This document shows positions 48,801 to 60,560 of a DNA stretch of 64,000 nucleotides, piece by piece. The stretch is taken from the NCBI RefSeq assembly GCF_904849725.1, contig NC_058521.1, positions 344,146,638 to 344,210,637 of the forward strand. The letters run 5' to 3'. The notes below the pieces were generated by a model. That model was not told the DNA's origin. It was given only the letters and a program-made list of their open reading frames with translations, and ran no database searches. Source of the stretch: Hordeum vulgare subsp. vulgare (taxonomy: Eukaryota > Streptophyta > Magnoliopsida > Poales > Poaceae). The translations under genes and the position numbers were made by a program. Each line of letters opens with the position of its first letter. Within the stretch, counting starts at the first letter, position 1.

Positions 48801-50781
48801 ATTATAAGTGTGACTATTTTAATGAGTGTCCTATACACTCTCTGTATAAGATAACTAACATAAATGTGTTTGGTGGACTGTGCTCAAACATGATCACATA
48901 TTTTTTGTGATACCCTTTTAAAGTGCCTTAGCGTTCAACATAATTGTATAGTATCACACACTATAGCTTCCTACCAGTTTCACTTTCCGCTTAGGTAGCG
49001 AAATGCTTGAAGGCTCTAGCACCTTATTATTGTTCCAATAGATAATAATAAAATTTGAAATACTCAAAAATGAAAGTCAGAAACAATGTTAATCGGGTTC
49101 GTAAATATGCAAGAATGCGTTGTTTTCTAGTTAAACACTATTCATCGGGTTTCATGTATATACCTTTCAACTTACTATCGTACTTACATGCTAGAAATAG
49201 AGTGCATGCCCTTCTCACTAATATGAACAAGCCTCTTGGGCTACAAATCAATCGAAATTTGTTTCTTGTTAACCTTCGATGCTTATATAGACAAATTGGT
49301 TTTTGTTATGTAGGGAATACCATAACCACTTCCTTGATCAACAATCAAAGAACCTTTGGTGAGCTCCAATTTTCCTTCACCAAAATAACTAGGATGTTTG
49401 ATATCAGTAAGCTTAACCACGAATAACGAATTCAGACATATGTCGGGAATATGTCTCGCATCATTGTTCACCAAACTGCATGCAACATTTGTGTGCCACG
49501 ATGCATATAGATCCCTTGCTACTAGCTTCCCACAAACCTGTAATTCCCATCATCACTTTTGTAGTAAAGTATGATTTCTAGGATGTGCAATAATCAGTTT
49601 ATATGTAATGTGGGAGGACACACCAAATCCACATCCGAATTAATGGCATTATCATGAACATCAATATAGAATTATTCATCTTCGGTGACTAACTAGTCTT
49701 CAAATTTTAAAGTCATGGTTGAACGATTCCCTTCATTTTCCTACTTTTATTTGTATGCTTAAGCTATCCAAGCTCTCTTTTGTATATTTTACACGTGCAC
49801 TAGTATAGGCCTCCATGTACCACAATGACAACAAGGACTATCTTTACTCTATTTTGACTCTGATATCCATCTGTATTCATATGTACCTTACCAAACTATT
49901 GTGTGATGGCATCCATGATCATAAACATAGACATAAAAAAAGTGCAGACATTCTCATGCTTTTTGTTTGTTATGGTTTCTCTATTTGGCGTACTATTCTT
50001 CACCATATCTAAAGTCATCTTACAATCTGGAGCTGAATAATCAAGGGATGCAACAAGTGTGTTCTAAGTACCAAGGATGGAACTAATTAGCAACAATAGT
50101 CACATCGTCCTAAAAGATGATCTTCAACATTTAGTGTTCAATTATATGGCATTAGGAGACACTCAGATGTTCAACCACATTGTTGCCATATATATCGCTA
50201 CTAAACCTTAACAAGTGTTTTGATCACTGAAGCCTTGTTCATTTATGACATCCTCTCATATATGGACACAAAAGTCTGGCACATCTCATACACGTTTTTT
50301 CATTTACAACAAGGTGACATATATGGTAGTTAATGTGAGAACGATTCATACCAACTGTCTTTCTATGCATCACTCTCCATTCCTCTTATGTGACACTACT
50401 AGGTATCTAATCTTTAGAATTAGCTTATCCTTGCCAAATGATGTCTTTCATACTAGTGCAGAGAAGGCTAGTGCCAGCATTCTAAAAAGGCCTTGCTGGC
50501 GTAGGCACTTGATACCATCAATATGGCGCCATTGGTACAAAAATACTGATTGCGTTCGTGTTGCCACGCCATCGGTATTTTACATACTTATGGTGTGGCA
50601 CTGTTCCTCACACCATCACTATTTAAAATAGCAATGACGCTGACATTTATACATGTCACTACTATTAACTACTATTACTAACGTGACCAAACCAACCAAG
50701 GCCAGCACTCTCTATTTCTGGATTAAAAAATAGTTATACAAGTTACTCATGCATCCTAATATTTATACATTCATTTGCATA

Positions 50782-50826
<45 letters not shown>

Positions 50827-53800
50827 GTTATACAAGTTACTCATGCATCCTAATACTTATACATTCATTTGCATATTCATACATATATATCAGCTACATA
50901 ATTCATAAATTCAACATAAGGTGTGCACATACTGCCGGAGAACGAAGGAGGGAATATGATTTTATTTCGAAGTGGTGTACACACATCTACACCTAAATGA
51001 ACATCAACATAACAATGAGCAGAACTAAGTGGTGTACACGCACTACTGGATAACGATGGAAGGAGAGGAGCTCAGCATGGAATTTTTGTAGCAGATGTCA
51101 TGCACAACCACCACCTAGAGAGGAGCCGCCAGGGACACTAGAGCCATGCCGGCGATGAAGGCGGAGCCGTGCTCAGAATCAACTGTGGGGATGACTTGGG
51201 TACGAGCACTTGAGGCCATGTGCACTGGATCTGGATGGAGGCAAGGACACATCAAGGCAGGCGAGGTCTGCACCGAGCTACATGCCATCCGTTATCGTCG
51301 AGGCTCATCGGAATCGGATAGCATTGGTGGATCTAGTGAAGGGTTACGGGAGAGATAGAGAAGCCTGACAAGGAGATGGTTGGTGTGGTGCTTGGTGTGA
51401 ATTAATTGCGTAGCTTGCGGTGGGGCATGGGAGGAGAGAGGGATGCCATGTGGGTAGCGATCGAGGTGGCGGCAGTGATTTTGGGACTTAAGGACACAGA
51501 GTTCGATTGAGAGAGAGATGAGACCAAAAGAGAGAGAGAAAAGAAAGATGTGCTTTGCCAGCTGGGTTGGGCCTCGTAGCAATTTCATCCTTTTTCAGCT
51601 ACATTTTTATTATTACAACTAAAAAATGTTATAATTTTATTGGTGGCGTTGACAGAAATTGAATGGATTTTATTATTAGTGGCATGTCAGTATTCAACCA
51701 TGCCACTAGTAACTTGTTAATAAATTCAAAATTTAAATAGACGGGTGTGAATACTGGTGGCATGGCACAATTCACTCATGACACCCCTACTTCAAATATT
51801 AATGGCGTAGCATATTTTATCATGTCGTCCATAACTTGCGTTAGACCATACTTTTGGATCACAAATACCGGTGGCGTCGAGTTTAGGCGGCACGGCACCA
51901 GTAACCTATTATTGGTGACGTACCAGATATGCCAACACCACCACTATTTAAAAATATAGTGGTGGCATGGATTGAAAATGGGGCCCACTAATTAAAGTTG
52001 TGGCTAGCCATTTATCTACTAGTGTCGTCATGGGATTTATAATAGAGAAATTGGAACATGCAATTTTTCTCACGCCACTTGCTGTGGTGCCTTAATTGTG
52101 TGCAATCTCTTCTAGTACAATCAAACAACTGGTTTTAGCTACCTTGTTGGTATCCCTATATTGGTAATTAGCACCCACCTTATTGGTTGAATCTATAGTG
52201 CAAACAAAGTAATCTTGCACCACCTCTTGTACTAATTCAAGGATATGAGGAAAATAATTCTCACAACATCATAGACTTACCCGAGACATAAACCTCGGTT
52301 GGGAACACCACTGTTAATTACAATAGCAATGTTAAAAACATTGGCTCCAGATTTTTTCATGGAAAACTGACAAGTTGTGGTAAAATCCACGAACCGAAGT
52401 GAGCCAATCTATTTACACTACTATCAAATGTTGTACATTTTCTTCTACATGTAACACTAGATGTTCTTATACATGACGATATTTGTTTCTTTGATGACAT
52501 TAACACGACTAGGGACTACAAGAGTTACGGATTGTAACAATCTAACCAAACAAGATGGAAACCAAACAAGAAAAGGTAAGGTGATAGATCTATTTTTTCA
52601 TGACTTTGGACACCACCTTCCTTTGCTTAATGGGAAGATAATCCTTCAACCTTTATCTTCTTCACGTACTCTCCTCGTTTTCTCTTCCACTTCAGCAATG
52701 GAGGCTAACCAAAAAGTCGCCACACCTCTACATGAATTGTTGTATACGAAGATGGAAATCACCCTCCCTTAATGTGCAAAAGAAAAAATGACCCTAGGTC
52801 ATATCCTTAATTGGTAGTGAGCTCTTGCACCAGTTTTTGCCACTTACGAAAGATTTTAATTTTTAATCTCCTCAAATCTCATACGTGGATGCTATCCTAG
52901 TAGAAACTACAAGGTAACATAGTAGCTAAGATAGAAACAACAGGAGAACACATCCGGCCAGACATTCTCAATCCAACATTTTTTACATAAATAATGGTAC
53001 AATTCCTATATTTGCACCATAACAAAGATGCATGCACCTAACAGTGTAAGTAATGTAGGTGAATCGAAGAAATACGTCATCCGTCCCAAGGGAGGGATGA
53101 CGATCCATTTTGGAGGCGAACAATCCACACCAGGAAGATGGTCAGAGATTGATCCATCCATCTTCAAGCTAAGGAGTGAAACATTCCTCAGGCATGAAAC
53201 AATCATGGAGGAAAAATCTGGTGGCTAAAAGGGATGACCATACTCTGATTTCAATTCCCTTTTGCAGAGATAAGAAGAAATGTGCAGCTCCAAATTATGC
53301 CGCGTATTATCCAATAGGCGTCGACTTGTTTGCTAGCCCCAAGAAGGTTTCACACATTGCCCAACACATTGATCTTCCACAGGTCAAACCACACCACAAG
53401 CTACCATCACTTCTGATCGTCAACATCCAGGTATATGTACTTGATATATATATTTTCACATATATGTAGCTCCGATCTTCATTACCCTTTTCATAAATCA
53501 CAGATGCCTACCTATCCTGCTGCTATGTTCCTCGGGGACAGCGATGGAGAAGGGTTTAGCCTTTGTTTGTATTTCCGAATCTCTGAGTACTTTGACAAAG
53601 AGGTTTCAGAGCATTTCAAGGAAGCAATAATGGTGATTGCCGTCTAAAGTCAACCTACTAATATTGTAATATTATTAAGTAAATCAAATGTGTTATATGA
53701 ATGTTTCTTCCGGCAGAGATTTCTTGAGGATGAATGTGAGAAGGTGAAAGGGTTTGCATCAGAATCTACTATGGCATATAGAGACCGGTTAAAAATCATG

Positions 53801-54418
53801 GCTGGATTGGTTAACCCAGATGATCTTCTATTAAGTGCCACAGAGAAAAAGCTTGTCCAAGCATACAACGAGAAGCCAGTCCTCTCTCGTCCTCAACATA
53901 GTTTTTATGAGGTTCATTATCCATTTCCCTTTCATATAATATTAGGTGGACACAATTAAATATCATAAATAATGTGTGTGTGTGTGTCTCTGTGTGTGCA
54001 CACGCTTGTACGTTTTCAACCCAAGACACTACGAAACTATTTCAAAACTAATAAATAATTTGATTACGTAGCAAATATTCTAATATGCTGAATAGATAGT
54101 AACTTTCCTCTTTAATTTTCCTAACTAAACATAACAAAATAATGAAAATGAAAAATGAAATGGGAAAAACTTTATCACTCTGGTCAAAACTATTTCATTC
54201 TTCTCTACATTGTTTCAATCTTTACAAATAGATTGGTAAATTGGGCATTATACTTGCGTACATGAAATTAAATGTATTATGTCTTACATAACCAGGGTGA
54301 TAACTACTTTGAGGTAGATCTAGATATACATCGGTTTAGCTACATCGCAAGGAGGGGATTGGATTCCTTCCGGGAACGCCTGAAGAATGGCATCCTTGAT
54401 TTGGGTTTGACAATTCAG
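44918..54418 (+). CDS. EDR2-like (DUF1336) N-myristoylated protein gene, eight exons, last exon not found
   Basis: Exons: 44918-45269, 45353-45499, 45583-45852, 53059-53191, 53268-53430, 53504-53632, 53717-53911 and 54296-54418. Joined they give 504 open codons with every phase consistent. The N-terminus MGSCASKS has Gly2 for myristoylation and Cys4 for possible palmitoylation, predicting membrane attachment. [14 protein letters not shown] (exon 1) and an acidic stretch follow. Exons 4-8 are the DUF1336/EDR2 C-terminal domain: [105 protein letters not shown]. The family is plant-specific; Arabidopsis EDR2 negatively regulates defence and cell death, but this short form lacks PH and START domains, so the role is unassigned. 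Intron 4 has a GC donor. The usual last exon (ELPEQ.LCC.RLN region) was not seen in the remaining 9.6 kb, so the gene may be truncated. Confidence 0.85.
47200..49480 (-). pseudogene. Degenerate copia pol, antisense within intron 3
   Basis: Colinear copia blocks read on the minus strand from right to left. First is the region after the protease (DARHIPDI..., [15 protein letters not shown], 49474-49283). Then comes an integrase-like block ([12 protein letters not shown], about 48790-48740), the integrase C-terminal segment ([11 protein letters not shown]..., [12 protein letters not shown], 48659-48477), and an acidic linker (about 48410-48250). RT remnants follow (WLEAMHENI about 48140; [12 protein letters not shown] about 47930; [17 protein letters not shown] to 47760), then RNase H ([16 protein letters not shown], 47437-47216). 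Stops and frameshifts are numerous. A possible Gag zinc-knuckle remnant (CCHCGTW) lies near 49830. No LTRs were found, so it is an old insertion. Confidence 0.75.
50451..52118. mobile_element. Probable degenerate CACTA-type non-autonomous element in intron 3
   Basis: The left flank reads actagtgcagagaaggc and the right end reads ...tctcttctagtac, which are similar as inverse ends (tactag-). Both sides carry clusters of 'ggtggcatgg / ccatgccacc / acaccatcac' type motifs (50460-50640 and 51720-52090), a pattern like subterminal repeats. The interior has only short frames. Boundaries and class are tentative. Confidence 0.35.
50733..50886. repeat. (TA)n microsatellite between a duplicated ~57-bp block
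   Basis: The block starting 'ttatacaagttactcatgc' and ending 'tttgcatattcata' occurs at about 50733-50786 and again at about 50829-50882, differing at one or two bases. A pure AT/TA run of about 40 bp lies between them. Confidence 0.85.
53059..54418 (+). CDS. EDR2-like gene, exons 4-8 (DUF1336 domain)
   Basis: Exon 4 starts after an AATGTAG acceptor and ends CTCAG|GCATGA, a GC donor. Exon 5 starts TTTTGCAG|AGATAAG, restoring LRDKKK. Introns 4-7 are 76, 73, 84 and 384 bp and the last three have GT donors. Exon 8 ends TTCAG|GTAACT. Reading through that donor adds 21 residues and a TGA at about 54482. No base in these exons breaks the frame. Confidence 0.85.
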
Positions 54419-56440
54419 GTAACTTTGTTTTTACCTATAATTACTCCATTTTCTTCAAAACGCATATCATTTTGGATGACATAGACTACAAGATGCAACA
54501 TTTATATATTCGTAATAGCCGTAATAATAAATATCGAATGCACACTTTTTTGGGAATTATTTCTTTTAGCAGCGGTTAGTATTGATTACAGGTTTCACAC
54601 CTTTCAGAACTTTTAGTATTTTATTTCATGAATAGGCGAACGACTTGGTATCTTACCATTTGCAGAGAGATAGATAAATAGATAGATAGATAGATAGATA
54701 GAGAGAAGAGAGAGGGAGAGAGGGAGATCAATAACACCATGAGGCATGAAAACATCAAGATGTAGAGCGTATTGTTGGGGATAAGCAGCCCTAGCAAGCA
54801 CTCATGCTGAAACTCTATGGCTAAATACTAGGCAAGATAGTGACCATGCTAGTGACCCCAATCTCTACTATTAAATAAGAATCTAACATCCTGATATATC
54901 ATAAAGATTATCTTTGTCGCGGATGATCAAAGTGAGTTAGTACATGGAAGGCTTCTCAACATCGAATATGAATTCAATCTATACAACATGCTATTAGGAT
55001 CACAAGGGATGAGAGGCTTGTGTGTTGGCTAGCCAACAACATTTCGAAGGTCGTAATACACTAGTTAATGAACTCTTCACTATTTTTAGGGGGGGGGGCT
55101 CCTAGTCAAGCTGCACAGTGACAACATATTTTCCATACTTGGTGTGAGAACATGCACCCACTACTAAGAACCAAATAGTAGTGACTGACCAAATCGTATC
55201 ATAACTAACACACTAGTGACTCGTTAGTAGTTACATGTGAGAGATGACTTCACTATGATCGACGGGAAGGTACCCTGTCATTGATGATGAATACTAGAGA
55301 TGGGCTAGCTTTTAAATTCTAATTATCCCAAGGGCAGCAAGCAGAGGCATATCACTATTAGCCTCTCCGTAGAGGCTGACCAGTGATGTCAACTTCTAGG
55401 TTGCAGTTTTCAGCTACACTACTAGCATTTCAGTAGGACTATCACTAGTAGTGTATGTGAGCTACACATCAATATAAATTACAACATCTAATAAAAATCA
55501 CATATATAAAATATGTTATGTTGGATTCCACGGCATTCACATACATTGATAGCCTAATATACAAAAAGTTTTATATCATGATAATCACATTGGTAACTTT
55601 TCACTTAGAGGATTTTGATTGTTACTTCTGGATATGTCTATGATGTTGCATTCAATATGTATACTATTAAAGGAATTAATATGTGTTGAATTTTATAGCC
55701 TGATATTGATGCATGTGGTAAAGCATGCTAATTTATTTTTGGAAAATGACTATACGTATGTATATATATTTATCAATTAAGTAAAGCGATGTAGTTTGAA
55801 ATAAGTATGTCAGCGTCTTGCTAACTGCAACCTATTGCAGTTTTGAATAAATAGCAGGAACATTTGTACCAGGGAATCTTGCGAAAGATTCAATAATTTT
55901 GTACAATCCTACAAAAACTGATCAATCTTAGTGGCCGGAAATTTTGATGAACTGTAAAGAGCACTCTTTAAAAGAAAGTAATTTGTCATGTACGTAAAAT
56001 AGTCCCCATAGTAACATGGTGAATTAAGTCTGCTAGTTTGAAAAGAAGAGCCAAGTATCCTTAGATAAACACAAATAGAAGACAAAACTAATTATTTTAG
56101 CACGTAATCAAACTAAAGAACCAGCAGAACAACTATATGTAAAGAAATATAGCCTCCTTTGTGCCCTGGCTTCTCCAAGAAATAGGTGGTGGCACAAAAC
56201 AAAGAAGACCATGTATGTTCGAATAGGAGTTCACATGACATGAGACGGAATATCTTTACCAATATATACAAACTTGGTGAGAAGATATGCTAAAATTCTA
56301 ACACATTTTTAGGAATAACCTTATATTTCTGAAATCTTCGCACAACAATAATTGAACATGTAGCACCATGACATAACAATCAGAACATTCTTTTTCCGTA
56401 ACTTTTAGAGAAGTGACATTATGATATACTCTACAAGAAT
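54419..56440. other. Downstream AT-rich region, no gene supported
   Basis: It holds a GATA microsatellite (54669-54702), a G9 run (55088-55096), and a 10-bp inverted repeat acactactag / ctagtagtgt (55416-55425, 55445-55454). The missing last exon of the EDR2-like gene was looked for here and not seen. Confidence 0.5.
54669..54702. repeat. (GATA)n microsatellite
   Basis: About eight GATA units with one AATA interruption, followed by a GAGA-rich stretch. Confidence 0.9.
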
Positions 56441-56840
56441 AAGGTATTTTGGCGTCATGCAAATACAGACCAGAAAGAGTTTGTCGTCAGCAAGCTGACG
56501 ACAATGATAGTCGGCAATGTCAAAATCGGCAAAGAGTTACTTTGTCGTCAGCTTTTCATCGGGACAAAGGCAACCTATTTTCCATCATTTTTTTTGTGGG
56601 AGACGACAAATTGCGATCTAGGGTTTTATATTAGGATATGGGCCCCCAACATCAATTTCCCATCAACCCCTTATAGTACACAGATGACAAAGAAAGCTGT
56701 GGAAATAAAAAAAATAAACGTTGTCGGACTGCAATGATGCCCGTTTGACTTTGCGCTCTAGGAACGGATGACTGCAATGACAGGGAACCCATGACTATGG
56801 CCAGAAATATTGACCATTAGCGGAGTGAGGCTTTGCCATC
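56440..56840. mobile_element. Fragment with CACTA-like subterminal motifs
   Basis: It contains gtttgtcgtcagcaagctga, cggcaaagag, tttgtcgtcagc and gacgacaaat within about 150 bp. These are close variants of the tttgccgtc motifs at the ends of the CACTA element at 27556-40570. No clear terminus or coding region is present. Confidence 0.4.
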
Positions 56841-57719
56841 ACCCTTAATGCTCGATTGGAGAACGAGATCTGAACATTGGCTCATAGCATGAACGGGCAT
56901 AATAGTGTTGGTTGTGACAATAAGAATTTTCCCCCCAAGTGAATGCCACTATGGTGAATAGAACAAGTTGGAATGCATGAACACTAGTCAACGATTAGTA
57001 CATACATAGAACTATGGTAGTTGGCTTGGCCCCTATGAAACCAGTGAAATTGTCAATATGATAAGGCTCGCTAGTTAGAAGGATTAATGCACCTTGTCAT
57101 AGGATGTTATAATTGGAATAGGCAAGGAAAACAACTCTGATCGTAGACTACAAATAACGAGTGCGATCAATGTTGAAAGCAATAAGGATGAATGATTCGG
57201 GATCTATAATTTCACTACTTTGTATCTCCACAAAACATGCCATTGCATGGTGAATAAATGACGTTTGCATATTGCAAAAAAATTCTATAAATATGATCAT
57301 ACATGCCATAATAACGTACACGCATCATGCTCGGACATCTATAGACCATAATCTAACTATATATATAGCTAATATTTCCCTCAAGATCGACATCCAGCAA
57401 GCATCTTAGAGATATTATGTAAACTATAGCATTGCATTAAGCATGATGACATGCCATAGATAATATATTGTGTTTACCCGCATTCACCATGAGGACGACT
57501 ACTCAACTATCTTTTTATCCCCATTGATGGAAATAATACACTACAAGATGTTTTCACTTGCTGTCTCTGCTGTAGATAACTTGCATGACATAACCTAACG
57601 TACACAACACCCTCTTGGAGATCCTTCACCTAAACATGAAAAGTACAATACTCATATATCCAAGAGCATATATGTCTATAATTTAATCATGTCATAAAGT
57701 GACCACTCGTCGCACTACA
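56841..57719. other. Unassigned AT-rich region
   Basis: No coding sequence, RNA gene or clear repeat recognised. Confidence 0.4.
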
Positions 57720-60560
57720 ACAAATGGAATACAAAAAATACGTCATATAGTTCAAAATTATGTAGAGGAGCTTTTGAGATCGTTGTATTGATGAATAAGA
57801 AGAGAGAGATTGCAAGCAGCAATTGTTTGGGGCCCATGGTCCAAATAGAATTAATCACACGTGGACATGTTTGCACCAACTATAATTTACATAATCTCGA
57901 CACAAACCCAGCTTACGACTCCCTCCTAGACCGCACCAACCTACCTCGTGGAGCCTATGGCCCCCCTAGGTGGGTCCAAGTCCCTCTCACTCTATTTCTT
58001 TTGACATCTTCAACATATATTATTCCTTTTTCATCAATAATATTCTAGATATCCAAAATAGAAAAAACAGAAAGTAGCATTGAATTAATACGTTTGTTTG
58101 AAAAAATGATAAAATTTGTTCTCATACTTTGTAATTATGATATAAATATATCATGAAACAAGCAGAAAACATAGATACATGTAGAACGTATCAACATCCG
58201 GATCTTAATCCCTGCTTGTCCTCAAGTAGGTAAGCGATATGGAAATATTTTTTGAAAGTGAATGTTTTATATAATTTCTGTGTAACTCAAAATAAGGAAG
58301 ATGCAGTGCGATAGTGTGTAACTGGTAGTAGACAAGGGAGATTAAAATGTGCAAATAAACATATTCTTGCTTTGCATGAATCAATATTCCCATCACCATA
58401 TGTTAAGAAAGAATGTCAAATTATATTTACGAAGCATGATTTTGTTTTCATTATATAACAGCAATCTTATTTAAAACGATTCCAATGGAAACCTAGTTAC
58501 TTTGACCATACAATACCACATCAACTCACAATAGGACATGCAATACTTGGGCACAATTCTAGCTATATCACTTTCAAACTGAACAAAGAATTATATCAGG
58601 GGTATATGAGAAGTTAAAAGGTATAATGAATTTTTGCACTAATTTGATTGCTCATGAAGACCTAGATAATTTGAGGAAGCTCGTCATTGTACTAGACAAT
58701 CCATGTTCTATTAATGTAAAGATGCCCAACATGTGTTTGAAATATGAACTGCTCCCTTTGTTCCTTTAAATAAGGTTTATTTGTTTATTTATAAATTTAC
58801 ACAATGTAAGCTGCATTATTTCTAATTTCTCATAATTCCCTTTTTGGCCTTCTAAAAAGAGGAAAATAACTCTCTCCTCACCTCTTATATCTTTCCTTGT
58901 ATAAAATAAGTAAACTATATCTCTATTGATTGCATGTATCTATTTCTTTCTTGGAGTCACTAATTACTTGCCACTAACCAGGAAATTTTCCTACCGTAAT
59001 CTTGTTTAACACATATATAATTATGCACCCTGGTTAACGTGACCAAAATAATACACAATACATAGAAGACCAGAGGGAGTATGTGACAACTCTATATATC
59101 AAATGCACTAGATCAAGAGCTACTTTCAAGCACAAGTGTGAACAATGGACATGATAGTACTGTTCCTGTCTATCTGACTCTTCCCTTTATTATTTGTCAC
59201 TTTAGTGGCTCCATTTTTCTATATCTTTCAAGGTAGGATAAAACTATAGAATGGTATAAAATACACCATTGTTTACTTACATCTCAACTATACTCAAATA
59301 ACCTGAGCTCAACTGATGATGATCATGATGTAAAAATTATAATTTATGATTCTAGTAGTTGAGAAGATGTGCAGTAACATAGTGTGCATCTTTATTAGAT
59401 AATGAAGAATAGTGATCTTGCCATAAGAGTATAATGTCAGTTGTATATGATCATGCAAAGCAAAAGGTCACTGAAGAATAACATCTCTAGTCATGTAATG
59501 ATGGAAAATATTGCATGGTAATTTATCTCGGAATTCCAATAGACAACCATGGTAAGTAGGTGTGGTGGATATTTTGAGGAAGATAATTTGTGGTCCTATG
59601 AGTAGGATAACAGGAGTAAGTCTTCCAATGGGGTTTGAATGTATCAACAATTTACGCTCCTAGTCTTGATGTAAGAGTGGGAATGCTCAATACATATGAC
59701 ACTAGCCGAATTGAAGGTCAAATAAGTAGCATGACATTAATCTCACATTAGTCATAAAGAGGTAAAGAATATATAACAAAATTGACATGCTTTTATGATA
59801 AATATTGAGTCATTAATAAACTCCCGAGGGATAGTTTGGCGGTGCCAATGCCCGTTTATGCACCTCGGCCTAAACAAAATTGTTGGTTTACTAACAACTG
59901 CCCCTTAAACTTGTAGTTAATTTAATGATAAATACAATAATCCCATATGACCTTACAACAATGCCTTACCACTCTACTCAACCAATTTGACCGACTCATC
60001 CATTTATTACTCCAACACTACGACAAAACTATTTGAATGCATCATATTTCTAGTTTTAGGATTGTACACTTATAATGTAACTTTTAATCATACCACTAAG
60101 GCATAGATATTAATTTTATTAAGAAGGTATTAATGACATGACAATAACCAATTTCTATTCAACTCTCTACACAAATATAAATGAAGCAAGATAGCATACA
60201 AAATTTATTTCGAACAACATTCTTGCTTTACCAAGGATAAGTAAAGAAACGGAGTAATTCTAAAACTATATAAACGTGCATGACCTATTACCAAGATCTT
60301 ACAAAAACACTCCTATAATCACACATATCACATGGATAAATAAAAACATAGGCCGAAGCGAGACAAACCGATAGTTTTTCATTAAGAAAGTGGATGCCTT
60401 GGGTGTCCCAAAACATAGATGCTTGAGAATTTTTGAATATTTTCTAGAGGTCCCTTTTGAAACCCCAATATTGCGATTGGCCTCTCCTTATTCTCCTCGT
60501 ATCACCATGTCACTTGTGTTTTAATAACTTCAGCAACATATAACTTACATAGAACTTAAA
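57720..60560 (-). mobile_element. Degenerate gypsy relic (LTR end and internal tail)
   Basis: At 58185-58232 the sequence 'gtatcaacatccggatctta...cctgcttgtcctcaag' parallels the LTR/polypurine junction of the Athila-like element at 3574-3615 ('gtatcaactcccccaacctta...ccttgcttgtcctcaag'). To its left is LTR-like sequence, including a GC-rich 'ctcgtggagcctatggcccc' block. To its right is AT-rich tail sequence, with a 'ggatgccttgggtgtccc' block near 60390. No coding domain remains. Outer limits are guesses. Confidence 0.4.
58750..59082. mobile_element. MITE-like element with imperfect inverted ends
   Basis: The left end 'gctccctttgttcctttaaa' and right end '...agaccagagggagtat' are imperfect inverted repeats about 330 bp apart, resembling a diverged Stowaway/Mariner-type MITE inside the gypsy relic. 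Confidence 0.4.

Larger units (their letters stand above)
45853..53058 (+). other. Giant third intron (7.2 kb) of the EDR2-like gene
   Basis: Donor GTAAGC at 45853; acceptor AATGTAG ending at 53058. Exon 3 and exon 4 share the same phase and join in frame. Comparison with the known layout of this family suggests no coding exon is missing between them. The intron holds an antisense copia relic, a duplicated (TA)n locus and a probable CACTA-type relic. The stretches 45853-46800 and 52120-53058 contain nothing I can identify. Confidence 0.7.

Noticed and set aside
53028..53228. Single-exon 66-aa ORF
   Set aside because: It is exon 4 of the EDR2-like gene plus flanking intron, not a separate gene.
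55416..55454. Short inverted repeat acactactag / ctagtagtgt as a possible transposon excision footprint
   Set aside because: Ten-base arms with a 19-base loop are too little to assign; recorded only as part of the region description.
57712..57735. cactacaacaaatgg and other isolated CACTA-like starts (also 48645, 57540, 60015)
   Set aside because: The motif is short, and no inverse terminus with a 3-bp duplication was found for any of them.
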